From: an uncultured Pseudomonadota bacterium
GTDB taxonomy: Bacteria; Pseudomonadota; Gammaproteobacteria; Burkholderiales; Burkholderiaceae_C
Length of the DNA: 64,000 nt
Reading direction: 5' to 3'
Assembly (NCBI GenBank): GCA_945952465.1
Contig: CAMFIB010000001.1
Location: forward strand, 620,001 to 684,000
Shown here: positions 56,578 through 64,000 of the stretch, piece after piece
Position numbering within the stretch: the stretch's first letter is position 1
How the letters are laid out: each line of letters opens with the position of its first letter
Program-made: the position numbers and the translations under genes
The notes under the pieces: generated by a model
Database searches by the model: none
Seen by the model: only the letters and a program-made list of their open reading frames with translations
What the model was told of the DNA's origin: nothing

Positions 56578-56621
56578 CGGTACAGTCATCCGGCTGGACA
56601 CGCAGAAATTCTGGAGCAAGC

Positions 56622-57260
56622 ATGAACATCGGAAACGGGTGGACCCACGGCACGGGTTCTCTGGACACGCAGAACCTGGGCATGGTGCCCATGGTCATCG
56701 AACAGTCGGGCCGTGGCGAGCGCTCGTACGACATCTACTCGCGCCTGCTCAAGGAGCGCGTGATCTTCCTGGTTGGCGAGGTCAATGACCAGACCGCCAA
56801 CTTGGTGGTGGCCCAACTGCTGTTTCTGGAGAGCGAGAACCCCGACAAGGACATCTCGTTCTACATCAACTCGCCGGGCGGCAGCGTCACGGCCGGCATG
56901 GCGATTTTCGACACGATGAATTTCATCAAGCCGGACGTTTCCACGCTCTGCTGTGGTTTCGCGGCCAGCATGGGTGCTTTCTTGCTGGCGGCCGGTGCCA
57001 AGGGCAAGCGCTACGCGCTGCCGAACTCCAAGGTCATGATCCACCAGGTGCTGGGCGGCGCCCGCGGCCAGGCAACCGACATTGAAATCCACGCCCGCGA
57101 CATCCTGCGCACCAAGGACCAGATGAACCGCATCTTGGCCGAGCGCACCGGCCAGCCGCTGGAGAAGATCCGGCAGGACACCGAGCGTGACTACTTCCTT
57201 GAAGCCGAGGAAGCGAAGGCTTACGGTCTGGTCGACCAGGTGCTGGCGAAGCGCCCCTGA
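56622..57260 (+). CDS. clpP: ATP-dependent Clp protease proteolytic subunit
   Basis: A 212-residue serine protease forming the 14-subunit chamber used with ClpX and ClpA. The catalytic Ser is in [12 protein letters not shown] and the His in [13 protein letters not shown], with the Asp near the C-terminus ([19 protein letters not shown]). [15 protein letters not shown] is the oxyanion strand. ATG 56622 is chosen for the N-terminal propeptide [16 protein letters not shown] stands 9 bases upstream. A hairpin separates it from clpX. Confidence 0.97.
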   Translation: MNIGNGWTHGTGSLDTQNLGMVPMVIEQSGRGERSYDIYSRLLKERVIFLVGEVNDQTANLVVAQLLFLESENPDKDISFYINSPGGSVTAGMAIFDTMNFIKPDVSTLCCGFAASMGAFLLAAGAKGKRYALPNSKVMIHQVLGGARGQATDIEIHARDILRTKDQMNRILAERTGQPLEKIRQDTERDYFLEAEEAKAYGLVDQVLAKRP

Positions 57261-57297
57261 CCGGGTTGAGCGCCACTGATGGCAGTGGCTCTGTGGC

Positions 57298-57330
57298 AAC
57301 GGCGTTTTCCTGTCGGGAAAGCGCCGTTTT
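57298..57330 (+). terminator. Hairpin between clpP and clpX (attenuator or terminator)
   Basis: AACGGCGTTTTCC, loop TGTC, GGGAAAGCGCCGTT, then a short T-run. The 13-bp imperfect stem probably reduces clpX expression relative to clpP, or ends the clpP message. Confidence 0.7.
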
Positions 57331-57374
57331 CCATTTGGTTATCATAGGGAATCCACGTTACAAGACGTTGCCAC

Positions 57375-58640
<1,266 letters not shown>

Positions 58641-58779
58641 TGTTCCGAGGCTCGGCGGATGCACCGTGTGTTCAGATCAAGGATTGACCCCGACGCCCCC
58701 GCCGAACCCAACCCCTGCCGCCGACCTTGTTATCGGCGGCACGGCCCCCACCTCATCCAGCAACGTCTAAGGTAATCAC

Positions 58780-61206
58780 ATGTCCGGCCATACACCGTTG
58801 CCCCCCGAAGCCCTCGACCTGCCGCTGCTGCCGCTGCGCGACGTGGTCGTGTTCCCCCATATGGTCATCCCGCTGTTCGTGGGCCGGCCCAAGAGCATCA
58901 AGGCTCTGGAAGCGGCGATGGAAGCGGAACGCCGCATCATGCTGGTGGCGCAGAAAGCCGCCGCCAAAGACGAGCCCGATGTCTCCGACATGTTCGAGAT
59001 GGGTTGCCTCTCGACCATCCTGCAGATGCTGAAGCTGCCCGACGGCACCGTGAAGGTGCTGGTGGAGGGCCAGCAGCGCGCCCGCGTGGCCCATATCACC
59101 GATGGCGAGGCGCATTTCGTCGCCAACGTGATGCCAGTCGATCCATCGACCGAACTCGGTGGCAAGGGCAGCGAGGTCGAGGCGTTGCGCCGTGCGGTGA
59201 TGCAGCAGTTCGACCAGTACGTCAAGCTCAACAAGAAGATTCCGCCGGAAATCCTCACGTCGATTTCCAGCATCGACGACCCAGGCCGCCTGGCCGACAC
59301 CATCGCTGCCCACCTGCCGCTCAAGCTCGACAACAAGCAGAGCGTGCTGGACCTGTCCGACATCAAGGAGCGGCTGGAAAACCTGTTCGGCCAGCTCGAG
59401 CGCGAGGTCGACATCCTGAACGTCGACAAGAAGATCCGTGGCCGCGTGAAACGGCAGATGGAGAAGAACCAGCGCGATTTCTATCTGAACGAGCAGGTCA
59501 AGGCGATCCAGAAAGAACTCGGTGAAGGCGAGGAGGGGGCCGACATCGAGGAGATCGAGAAGAAGATCAAGCTCGCCAAGATGCCCAAGGAAGCCTTGAA
59601 AAAGGCCGAAGGGGAACTGAAGAAGCTCAAGCTGATGTCGCCGATGTCGGCCGAAGCCACCGTGGTGCGCAACTACATCGATGTGCTGGTCGGCATGCCG
59701 TGGTCCAAGAAGACCAAGATCAAGCACGACCTGGCGCTGGCCGAGAACGTGCTGAACGAAGACCACTATGGTCTGGAAAAGGTCAAGGACCGCATCGTCG
59801 AATACCTCGCGGTGCAGCAGCGCGTGGACAAGGTCAAGGCGCCCATCTTGTGCCTGGTCGGCCCGCCGGGCGTGGGCAAGACCTCGCTGGGCCAGTCGAT
59901 CGCCAAGGCCACTGGCCGCAAGTACGTGCGCATGGCGCTGGGTGGCATGCGCGACGAGGCCGAGATTCGCGGCCATCGCCGCACCTACATCGGCGCCATG
60001 CCCGGCAAGGTGCTGCAGAGCCTCTCGAAGGTGGGCACGCGCAACCCGCTGTTTCTGCTCGACGAGATCGACAAGCTCGGCACCGACTTCCGCGGCGACC
60101 CGTCGAGCGCGCTGCTGGAGGTGCTGGACCCCGAGCAAAACCACACCTTCGGCGACCATTACGTCGAGGTCGACTTCGACCTGTCGGACGTGATGTTCGT
60201 CGCCACGTCGAACTCGATGAACATCCCGCCGGCGCTGCTGGACCGGATGGAGGTCATTCGTCTGGCTGGCTACACCGAAGACGAGAAGACCAACATCGCG
60301 GTCAAGTACCTGCTGCCCAAGCAGATCAAGAACAACGGCGTGCGCGACGGCGAGATCGAGGTGACCGAAGCCGCGATCCGCGATATCGTTCGCTACTACA
60401 CCCGCGAAGCCGGCGTGCGTTCGCTGGAGCGTGAGCTGTCCAAGATCTGCCGCAAGGTGGTGAAGGGCCTGCAGCTGAAGAAGATGTCGGGCAAAGTCAC
60501 GGTCGACAGTGCCAACCTCAGCGACTTCCTTGGCGTGCGCAAGTACACCTATGGCCGCGCCGAGAAGCAGAACCAGATCGGCCAGGTCGTGGGCCTCGCG
60601 TGGACCGAGGTGGGCGGCGACCTGTTGACGATCGAGGCTGCGCTGATGCCCGGCAAGGGCGTCATCACCCGCACCGGCCTGCTCGGCGACGTGATGAAGG
60701 AATCGGTCGAGGCCGCTCGCACCGTGGTGCGCAGCCGCTCGCGCCGGCTCGGCATCAAGGACGAGCTGTTCGAGAAACAGGACATGCACATCCATGTGCC
60801 CGATGGCGCGACACCGAAAGATGGTCCGAGCGCGGGTGCCGCGATGACGACGGCCTTTGTCTCGGCACTGACCGGCATCCCGGTTCGTGCAGACGTGGCA
60901 ATGACCGGCGAGATCACGCTGCGCGGCGAGGTCACGGCGATCGGCGGCCTGAAGGAGAAGCTGCTGGCGGCCTTGCGCGGCGGCATCAAGACGGTGCTGA
61001 TTCCGGAGGAGAACGCCAAGGACTTGCAGGAGATTCCCGAGAACGTGAAGAACGGTTTGGAGATCGTGCCGGTGAAGTGGATCGACCAGGTGCTGGAGAT
61101 CGCGCTCGAGCGCCGACCCGTCGCGCTGCCCGAAGACGATGCCGCCGTGGTGCCGCCGGCGGCCACGCCGGCGACCGGCGAAACCGCCGGCACGGTGAAG
61201 CATTGA
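58780..61206 (+). CDS. lon: ATP-dependent protease Lon
   Basis: An 808-residue AAA+ protease. The N-terminal LON domain begins [29 protein letters not shown]. Walker A is GPPGVGKT near residue 362, with Walker B FLLDEIDK. The protease domain holds the catalytic Ser in DGPSAGAAM and the Lys in [11 protein letters not shown] Pro/Ala-rich tail ends the protein. It degrades misfolded and regulatory proteins. The 139-bp upstream region after clpX holds no gene and no clear sigma-32 site. tRNA-Gly and tRNA-Cys follow. Confidence 0.97.
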   Translation: MSGHTPLPPEALDLPLLPLRDVVVFPHMVIPLFVGRPKSIKALEAAMEAERRIMLVAQKAAAKDEPDVSDMFEMGCLSTILQMLKLPDGTVKVLVEGQQRARVAHITDGEAHFVANVMPVDPSTELGGKGSEVEALRRAVMQQFDQYVKLNKKIPPEILTSISSIDDPGRLADTIAAHLPLKLDNKQSVLDLSDIKERLENLFGQLEREVDILNVDKKIRGRVKRQMEKNQRDFYLNEQVKAIQKELGEGEEGADIEEIEKKIKLAKMPKEALKKAEGELKKLKLMSPMSAEATVVRNYIDVLVGMPWSKKTKIKHDLALAENVLNEDHYGLEKVKDRIVEYLAVQQRVDKVKAPILCLVGPPGVGKTSLGQSIAKATGRKYVRMALGGMRDEAEIRGHRRTYIGAMPGKVLQSLSKVGTRNPLFLLDEIDKLGTDFRGDPSSALLEVLDPEQNHTFGDHYVEVDFDLSDVMFVATSNSMNIPPALLDRMEVIRLAGYTEDEKTNIAVKYLLPKQIKNNGVRDGEIEVTEAAIRDIVRYYTREAGVRSLERELSKICRKVVKGLQLKKMSGKVTVDSANLSDFLGVRKYTYGRAEKQNQIGQVVGLAWTEVGGDLLTIEAALMPGKGVITRTGLLGDVMKESVEAARTVVRSRSRRLGIKDELFEKQDMHIHVPDGATPKDGPSAGAAMTTAFVSALTGIPVRADVAMTGEITLRGEVTAIGGLKEKLLAALRGGIKTVLIPEENAKDLQEIPENVKNGLEIVPVKWIDQVLEIALERRPVALPEDDAAVVPPAATPATGETAGTVKH

Positions 61207-61245
61207 AAAAGTTTTGGCCTCTTTCGGAAACGTCAAAAATCTGTA

Positions 61246-61251
61246 TATAAT
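61246..61251 (+). promoter_or_regulatory. -10 element TATAAT of tRNA-Gly
   Basis: A perfect TATAAT 15 bp before the tRNA-Gly 5' end, in an AT-rich stretch after lon. The -35 region (TTCGGA at 61223-61228, 17-bp spacer) is weak. Confidence 0.65.
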
Positions 61252-61265
61252 TTGAGGCTGAAATC

Positions 61266-61341
61266 GCGGGAGTAGCTCAGTTGGTAGAGCGCAACCTTGC
61301 CAAGGTTGAGGTCGAGAGTTCGAGACTCTTCTCCCGCTCCA
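61266..61341 (+). tRNA. tRNA-Gly (anticodon GCC)
   Basis: A 76-nt cloverleaf: acceptor GCGGGAG pairs with CTCCCGC, D-arm GCTCAGTTGGTAGAGC, anticodon loop CTTGCCAAG with GCC, T-arm GAGAGTTCGAGACTCTT, and encoded CCA. Confidence 0.97.
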
Positions 61342-61348
61342 ATTATGG

Positions 61349-61379
61349 AAGGGCAGCACCTAAAAATGCTGTCCTTTTT
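61349..61379 (+). terminator. Rho-independent terminator after tRNA-Gly
   Basis: AAGGGCAGCA (61349-61358) and TGCTGTCCTT (61367-61376), a 10-bp stem with one G-T pair, 8-nt loop, then T-run. It separates tRNA-Gly from tRNA-Cys. Confidence 0.85.
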
Positions 61380-61415
61380 CATTGGACGATGGGCTTCTTC
61401 AGAAGCGCATGTTTG

Positions 61416-61489
61416 GGCGCGGTAGCAAAGCGGTTATGCAGCGGATTGCAAATCCGTGTAGGTCGGTTCGACTCCGGCCCGCGCCTCCA
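61416..61489 (+). tRNA. tRNA-Cys (anticodon GCA)
   Basis: A 74-nt cloverleaf: acceptor GGCGCGG pairs with CCGCGCC, D-arm GTAGCAAAGCGGTTATGC, anticodon loop ATTGCAAAT with GCA, T-arm GGTCGGTTCGACTCCGGCC, and encoded CCA. It is the last core gene before the integrase, so its 3' end is the most likely attachment site. Confidence 0.97.
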
Positions 61490-61502
61490 TCAGAACCCTT
61501 AC

Positions 61503-61535
61503 CAGTCCTCAATAGTTTGCTACTAATAAGATAGC
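61503..61535 (+). repeat. Degenerate copy F of the dispersed repeat
   Basis: CAGTC, then GTTTGCTACTAATAAGATAGC, which matches the terminal hairpin of copy C (TTTGTAGCTACT...GTAGC). It is about 10 bp shorter than the standard 43 bp. It lies between tRNA-Cys and the integrase. Confidence 0.35.
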
Positions 61536-61584
61536 GACGAGATTGGTGTGCGGCCAAAAATCGGTACGAAGTGGGTGTCAGGCT

Positions 61585-61618
61585 GCCTGAATAGGTAGCC
61601 GGGCTACCTAAATCAGGC
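61585..61618. repeat. Strong inverted repeat upstream of the integrase gene
   Basis: GCCTGA (61585-61590) and AGGTAGC (61593-61599), loop CGG, GCTACCT (61603-61609), TCAGGC (61613-61618). A 7-bp perfect inner stem and a 6-bp outer stem are joined by a small asymmetric loop. It stands about 37 bp before the integrase ATG and could be a recombinase or excisionase binding site, or an operator. Confidence 0.6.
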
Positions 61619-61654
61619 ACTACGAGTCCGTCGAGACGAGTGGCACAATGGGCC

Positions 61655-62857
61655 ATGACCTCAGTCTCGGTTCAAGCCCGCAAGGGCAAATTCCAACTCA
61701 AGGTCCGCGACCCGCTACTGCCGCGGCCTTTCATCAGCACGTTCGATGTCGAGCGCGAGGCGCGTGACTATGGCGAGCATCTGCGCAAGCTGTTCGCGCG
61801 TGGCATCGTGCCGGCCGAGATGCTGGCGCCGGCAGCCGCAACCACCGATAAGCGCTTGGATTTGCTGATCCGAGACTTCCTCGATATGGGTTCGCCGGCG
61901 CCGTCTGACCGACCAATGCTGGAACGCCTGCGGGAAGAGCTGGGCAACGTGCGGTTGCAGGCCGTCACCGCGGCATGGGCCGACCGTTGGGTGAGCGACA
62001 TGAAGATCGGCAAGCAGCTGGCGCCGGGCACTATCCGCAAGCGTGTCGAGTCGGTCGCACGGGCTCTGGACTGGTGGTGGCGCCGGCGCGAGCTGGTGCA
62101 CGGGGAGCCCGCCCCAAAGAACCCGCTGCGAGGCCTGCCGCGCGGCTACAGCGTGGCCAACCAGGTGGAGGCTGAACTGCTGAAGGGGCAGGGTGTTGAG
62201 CCTCGCGTGGACGTGCAGCGCGACCGTCGGCTCACGCCAGCCGAGGCGCAGCGTGTGGAGTTGGCCTTGTCGGGAGTCAAGCGTGAGGATCGAGAGCGTG
62301 CGCTACCCTACGACCCAGCCTTCGCGCTGTTCTACCTGCTGATCGTGAACAGCGGGTTGCGCCTGTCGGAGGCGTTTACCCTGCCCGTGGCGCGCGTGAA
62401 GCGGGAGGGGTTCATTGAGCTGGACGGCAGCAAGGGCCACCGGGGGAAAGTCAAGAGGAGGTTGGTGCCGCTCATTCCCGCGCTGGCAGGCCCACTGATC
62501 GAGTGGTGTACTGGGCGGGAGGGCCTGGTCTTTCCGTTCTGGGACGGGACCAAAGAGGACAAGGCGCGCTGCTCGAGCCGCCTGTCCAGTAGATTCAAGA
62601 CGCTGTTCACCTACGCGAACGTCGCGGACTTCGTCGAACACGACCTGCGCCACGAAGCAACCTGCAGGTGGTTCGAGATGCGCAGGTCGGACGGTGCATG
62701 GCTTTTCTCGGAGACGGAGATCTGCAAGATCATGGGCTGGACCGACATGCGAATGGCCCTTCGCTACGCATCACTGCGGGGCGAGGACCTGGTCAAACGC
62801 TTCAGTCAACTTGTGGCAGCACCGGCCGCAGCGGTTGAACCTTCACCGGCTGGCTGA
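61655..62857 (+). CDS. Tyrosine recombinase / site-specific integrase
   Basis: A 400-residue phage-type integrase. The N-terminal half carries an arm-binding and a core-binding domain (WADRWVSDMKIGKQLAPGTIRKRVESVARALDW pattern). The catalytic domain shows the first Arg in NSGLRLSEAF, the His-x-x-Arg block in EHDLRHEATCRWF, and the Tyr nucleophile in MRMALRYASLRGEDL. The start is ATG 61655 (MTSVSVQARKGKFQL); a GTG 15 bases upstream is also possible. It sits directly downstream of tRNA-Gly and tRNA-Cys, marking the left end of an integrated element. The antisense excisionase-like gene overlaps its 3' end by 56 bp. Confidence 0.93.
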   Translation: MTSVSVQARKGKFQLKVRDPLLPRPFISTFDVEREARDYGEHLRKLFARGIVPAEMLAPAAATTDKRLDLLIRDFLDMGSPAPSDRPMLERLREELGNVRLQAVTAAWADRWVSDMKIGKQLAPGTIRKRVESVARALDWWWRRRELVHGEPAPKNPLRGLPRGYSVANQVEAELLKGQGVEPRVDVQRDRRLTPAEAQRVELALSGVKREDRERALPYDPAFALFYLLIVNSGLRLSEAFTLPVARVKREGFIELDGSKGHRGKVKRRLVPLIPALAGPLIEWCTGREGLVFPFWDGTKEDKARCSSRLSSRFKTLFTYANVADFVEHDLRHEATCRWFEMRRSDGAWLFSETEICKIMGWTDMRMALRYASLRGEDLVKRFSQLVAAPAAAVEPSPAG

Positions 62858-63095
62858 GCGCCTGCGGCTTGGCTTGGGCGCTGCTGAAGCGAGCTTGTGA
62901 CTCGACGACAGCCCAATGATCCACTGCTTGGAGCAGCGCGACGCGCGGAAAGATCCAACCCTCCCCCAGCTTGAGGCCGGGCAGGCGCCCCGCCCGCGCG
63001 TGGGTTTCGACCGTCGTGTCGGAGCACCGGAGCAAGTCAGCGACCTGCTGGGAGTCCAGAACCTCCGGTAGTTGGCAAGTTTGGCAGGTTTGCAT
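62802..63095 (-). CDS. Excisionase-like helix-turn-helix protein
   Basis: A 97-residue protein with a winged helix of the MerR/excisionase type: VLDSQQVADLLRCSDTTVETHARAGRLPGLKLGEGWIFPRVAL, the usual single-domain fold that reads a DNA site and directs recombination. The tail is Gln/Pro-rich. A C-x-x-C pair (CQTCQ) opens the protein. It is antisense to the integrase 3' end (56-bp overlap), which could let transcription of one reduce the other. Such small proteins accompany integrases on genomic islands as directionality factors or regulators. Confidence 0.8.
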   Translation of the reverse strand: MQTCQTCQLPEVLDSQQVADLLRCSDTTVETHARAGRLPGLKLGEGWIFPRVALLQAVDHWAVVESQARFSSAQAKPQALSQPVKVQPLRPVLPQVD

Positions 63096-63150
63096 TTGTT
63101 ATTCTTTTTATAGCAAACAACCCAGATAACGCACTGGGTACTGCGGCCTT

Positions 63151-64000
63151 TTACAGCGTGATGAGGTTGTCGGCCACGCTCTCCGTGGCGTCCTCGTGGC
63201 TGACCACGATGGTCTGGCGAAAGCCAGTCGTCGCGAGGAAGCCCAGCAGGTTTGCTGTGCGCTCGTCGTCCATCGCGGCGGTGGGCTCATCCAAGACCAG
63301 CAGGCCTGCCTGCGGCATGAAGGTGCGAACCAGTGCCACGCGGATGGCCAGACCCAGCACGTCGAGCGTGGACCCCGACAACGTCGAGGCCACATGCCCG
63401 TCCACCTTGAAGCCGTCGCTGGATTTGGTCACCGAGCTGGGCACACCACGCATCTCGCTGAAGTAGCGGCTCACCGCCCCCAACACCAGCGCCCAGAGGC
63501 GGTCGGCGATCAACGGGCGGGCGGCCTTGACGCGCTTCATCAACTCGTTGTTGAACGCCAGCACCTTCAGCTCGGCCCGGCGCTGCTGCAGCTGCAGCTC
63601 CGCGGCCTCCCGCATGCGCTGGGCGTGCTGCCACTCGCCCTTGATCCGGTTGCGCTCCTGCTCCGCGTTGCGGAAGGTCTCGCGGGTCCGGTTGTGGCTT
63701 TGGGTGGCTTCGAAGACTTTCGCTTCCCACGCAGTGACAGCGGCCTGCAGGTCGGCGATGGCAGGGGCAGGCGGCAGCGCCGCGACCTCCGCATCGACCG
63801 AGTCCTTGGCTGCCTTCGCCTCCAGCACCGCCTGCTCGGCGCGCTGCAGGTTCTGGCGCCACTGTTCGTGCGCGCGCACCGCCCCGTCAAGGTCGGTGAT
63901 CTGCTCTTCGAGCCCACGCATGTCGGCCGCCAGGTTCGTCGGCTCGCTCCCCACCCACGACGCTGTCGGGGGCACCGTGAACGTGCCGACCGCAACCTGT
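63151..64000 (-). CDS. SMC/Rad50-like ATPase (partial, N-terminus beyond window)
   Basis: The C-terminal 280 or so residues of a large ATPase; the frame is open to the window edge. A long coiled coil (roughly the first 170 visible residues, heptad-rich in Ala, Glu, Arg and Leu) is followed by an ABC-type head: the signature STLSGSTLDVLGLAIRVAL, Walker B LLVLDEPTAAMD, and the H-loop VVSHED, ending DNLITL. Walker A would lie beyond 64000. Rad50/SbcC/SMC proteins process DNA ends or hold DNA; on integrated elements such ATPases are also found in anti-phage systems. The partner genes are not visible, so no function is claimed. Confidence 0.82.
   Translation of the reverse strand, partial: QVAVGTFTVPPTASWVGSEPTNLAADMRGLEEQITDLDGAVRAHEQWRQNLQRAEQAVLEAKAAKDSVDAEVAALPPAPAIADLQAAVTAWEAKVFEATQSHNRTRETFRNAEQERNRIKGEWQHAQRMREAAELQLQQRRAELKVLAFNNELMKRVKAARPLIADRLWALVLGAVSRYFSEMRGVPSSVTKSSDGFKVDGHVASTLSGSTLDVLGLAIRVALVRTFMPQAGLLVLDEPTAAMDDERTANLLGFLATTGFRQTIVVSHEDATESVADNLITL

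Noticed and set aside
58641-58779. Sigma-32 promoter for lon
   Set aside because: No CTTGAA and CCCCAT pair at proper distance was found in this gap.

Overview
The window is a GC-rich chromosomal segment whose gene content points to a betaproteobacterium of the order Burkholderiales, probably family Comamonadaceae. The evidence is an 88-residue second IF-1 next to an RRM protein, an hpnCDE squalene cluster, an ArgA of the kinase-like plus GNAT type, the order tig-clpP-clpX-lon followed by tRNA-Gly and tRNA-Cys, a LiuR-like operator, and a short dispersed repeat that I associate with this family from memory. The taxonomic call is an inference; no rRNA is present.

Layout. 0-4.7 kb: the end of a DEAD-box RNA helicase, bacterioferritin, a small unknown gene, two half-size chromate transporter proteins and a short-chain reductase. 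4.7-9.3 kb: a beta-oxidation locus with a multifunctional hydratase/3-hydroxyacyl-CoA dehydrogenase and a thiolase facing an acyl-CoA dehydrogenase across a candidate operator. 9.3-10.5 kb: a small-protein/IF-1/RRM group behind a long leader. 10.5-17.6 kb: an OmpA porin with extreme poly-proline, a PHB-depolymerase-type esterase, a CHRD lipoprotein, two tiny overlapping genes, trhO and ygiQ. 17.9-26.2 kb: an aminotransferase coupled to a CysB-type regulator, cbiX-lptG-lptF, pepA-holC-unknown, and an amino-acid binding protein. 26.3-33.8 kb: hslR-hemH, a HAD phosphatase, YceI, an orphan TssB-TssC sheath fusion and hpnC-hpnD-hpnE.

33.8-44.2 kb: a two-gene RND pump behind a well-formed promoter, a diiron-oxidase-like gene coupled to a methyltransferase, a lipoprotein, an acyltransferase/ATP-grasp pair and argA. 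44.3-54.9 kb: an SRPBCC protein, hrpA, an MCE lipid-transport operon without its ATPase, a metallophosphoesterase, mntP under a yybP-ykoY riboswitch, a dehydrogenase under a LiuR-like site, and metC. 55-61.5 kb: tRNA-Leu, tig, clpP, clpX, lon, tRNA-Gly and tRNA-Cys, a protein quality-control block with a heat-shock-like promoter inside the tig terminator. 61.6-64 kb: the left end of an integrated element with a tyrosine integrase, an antisense excisionase-like gene and an SMC/Rad50-like ATPase cut off by the window edge.

The most unusual feature is a short repeat family. Six copies (3.4, 13.5, 17.8, 26.3, 35.0 and 47.9 kb) keep exactly 43 bp between an AGTCAGCG-like box and a terminal hairpin. 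Three of them lie inside protein genes (chrA, the RND membrane-fusion gene and hrpA), all read in the same frame. This resembles protein-coding palindromic elements of Rickettsia, but in an unrelated lineage.
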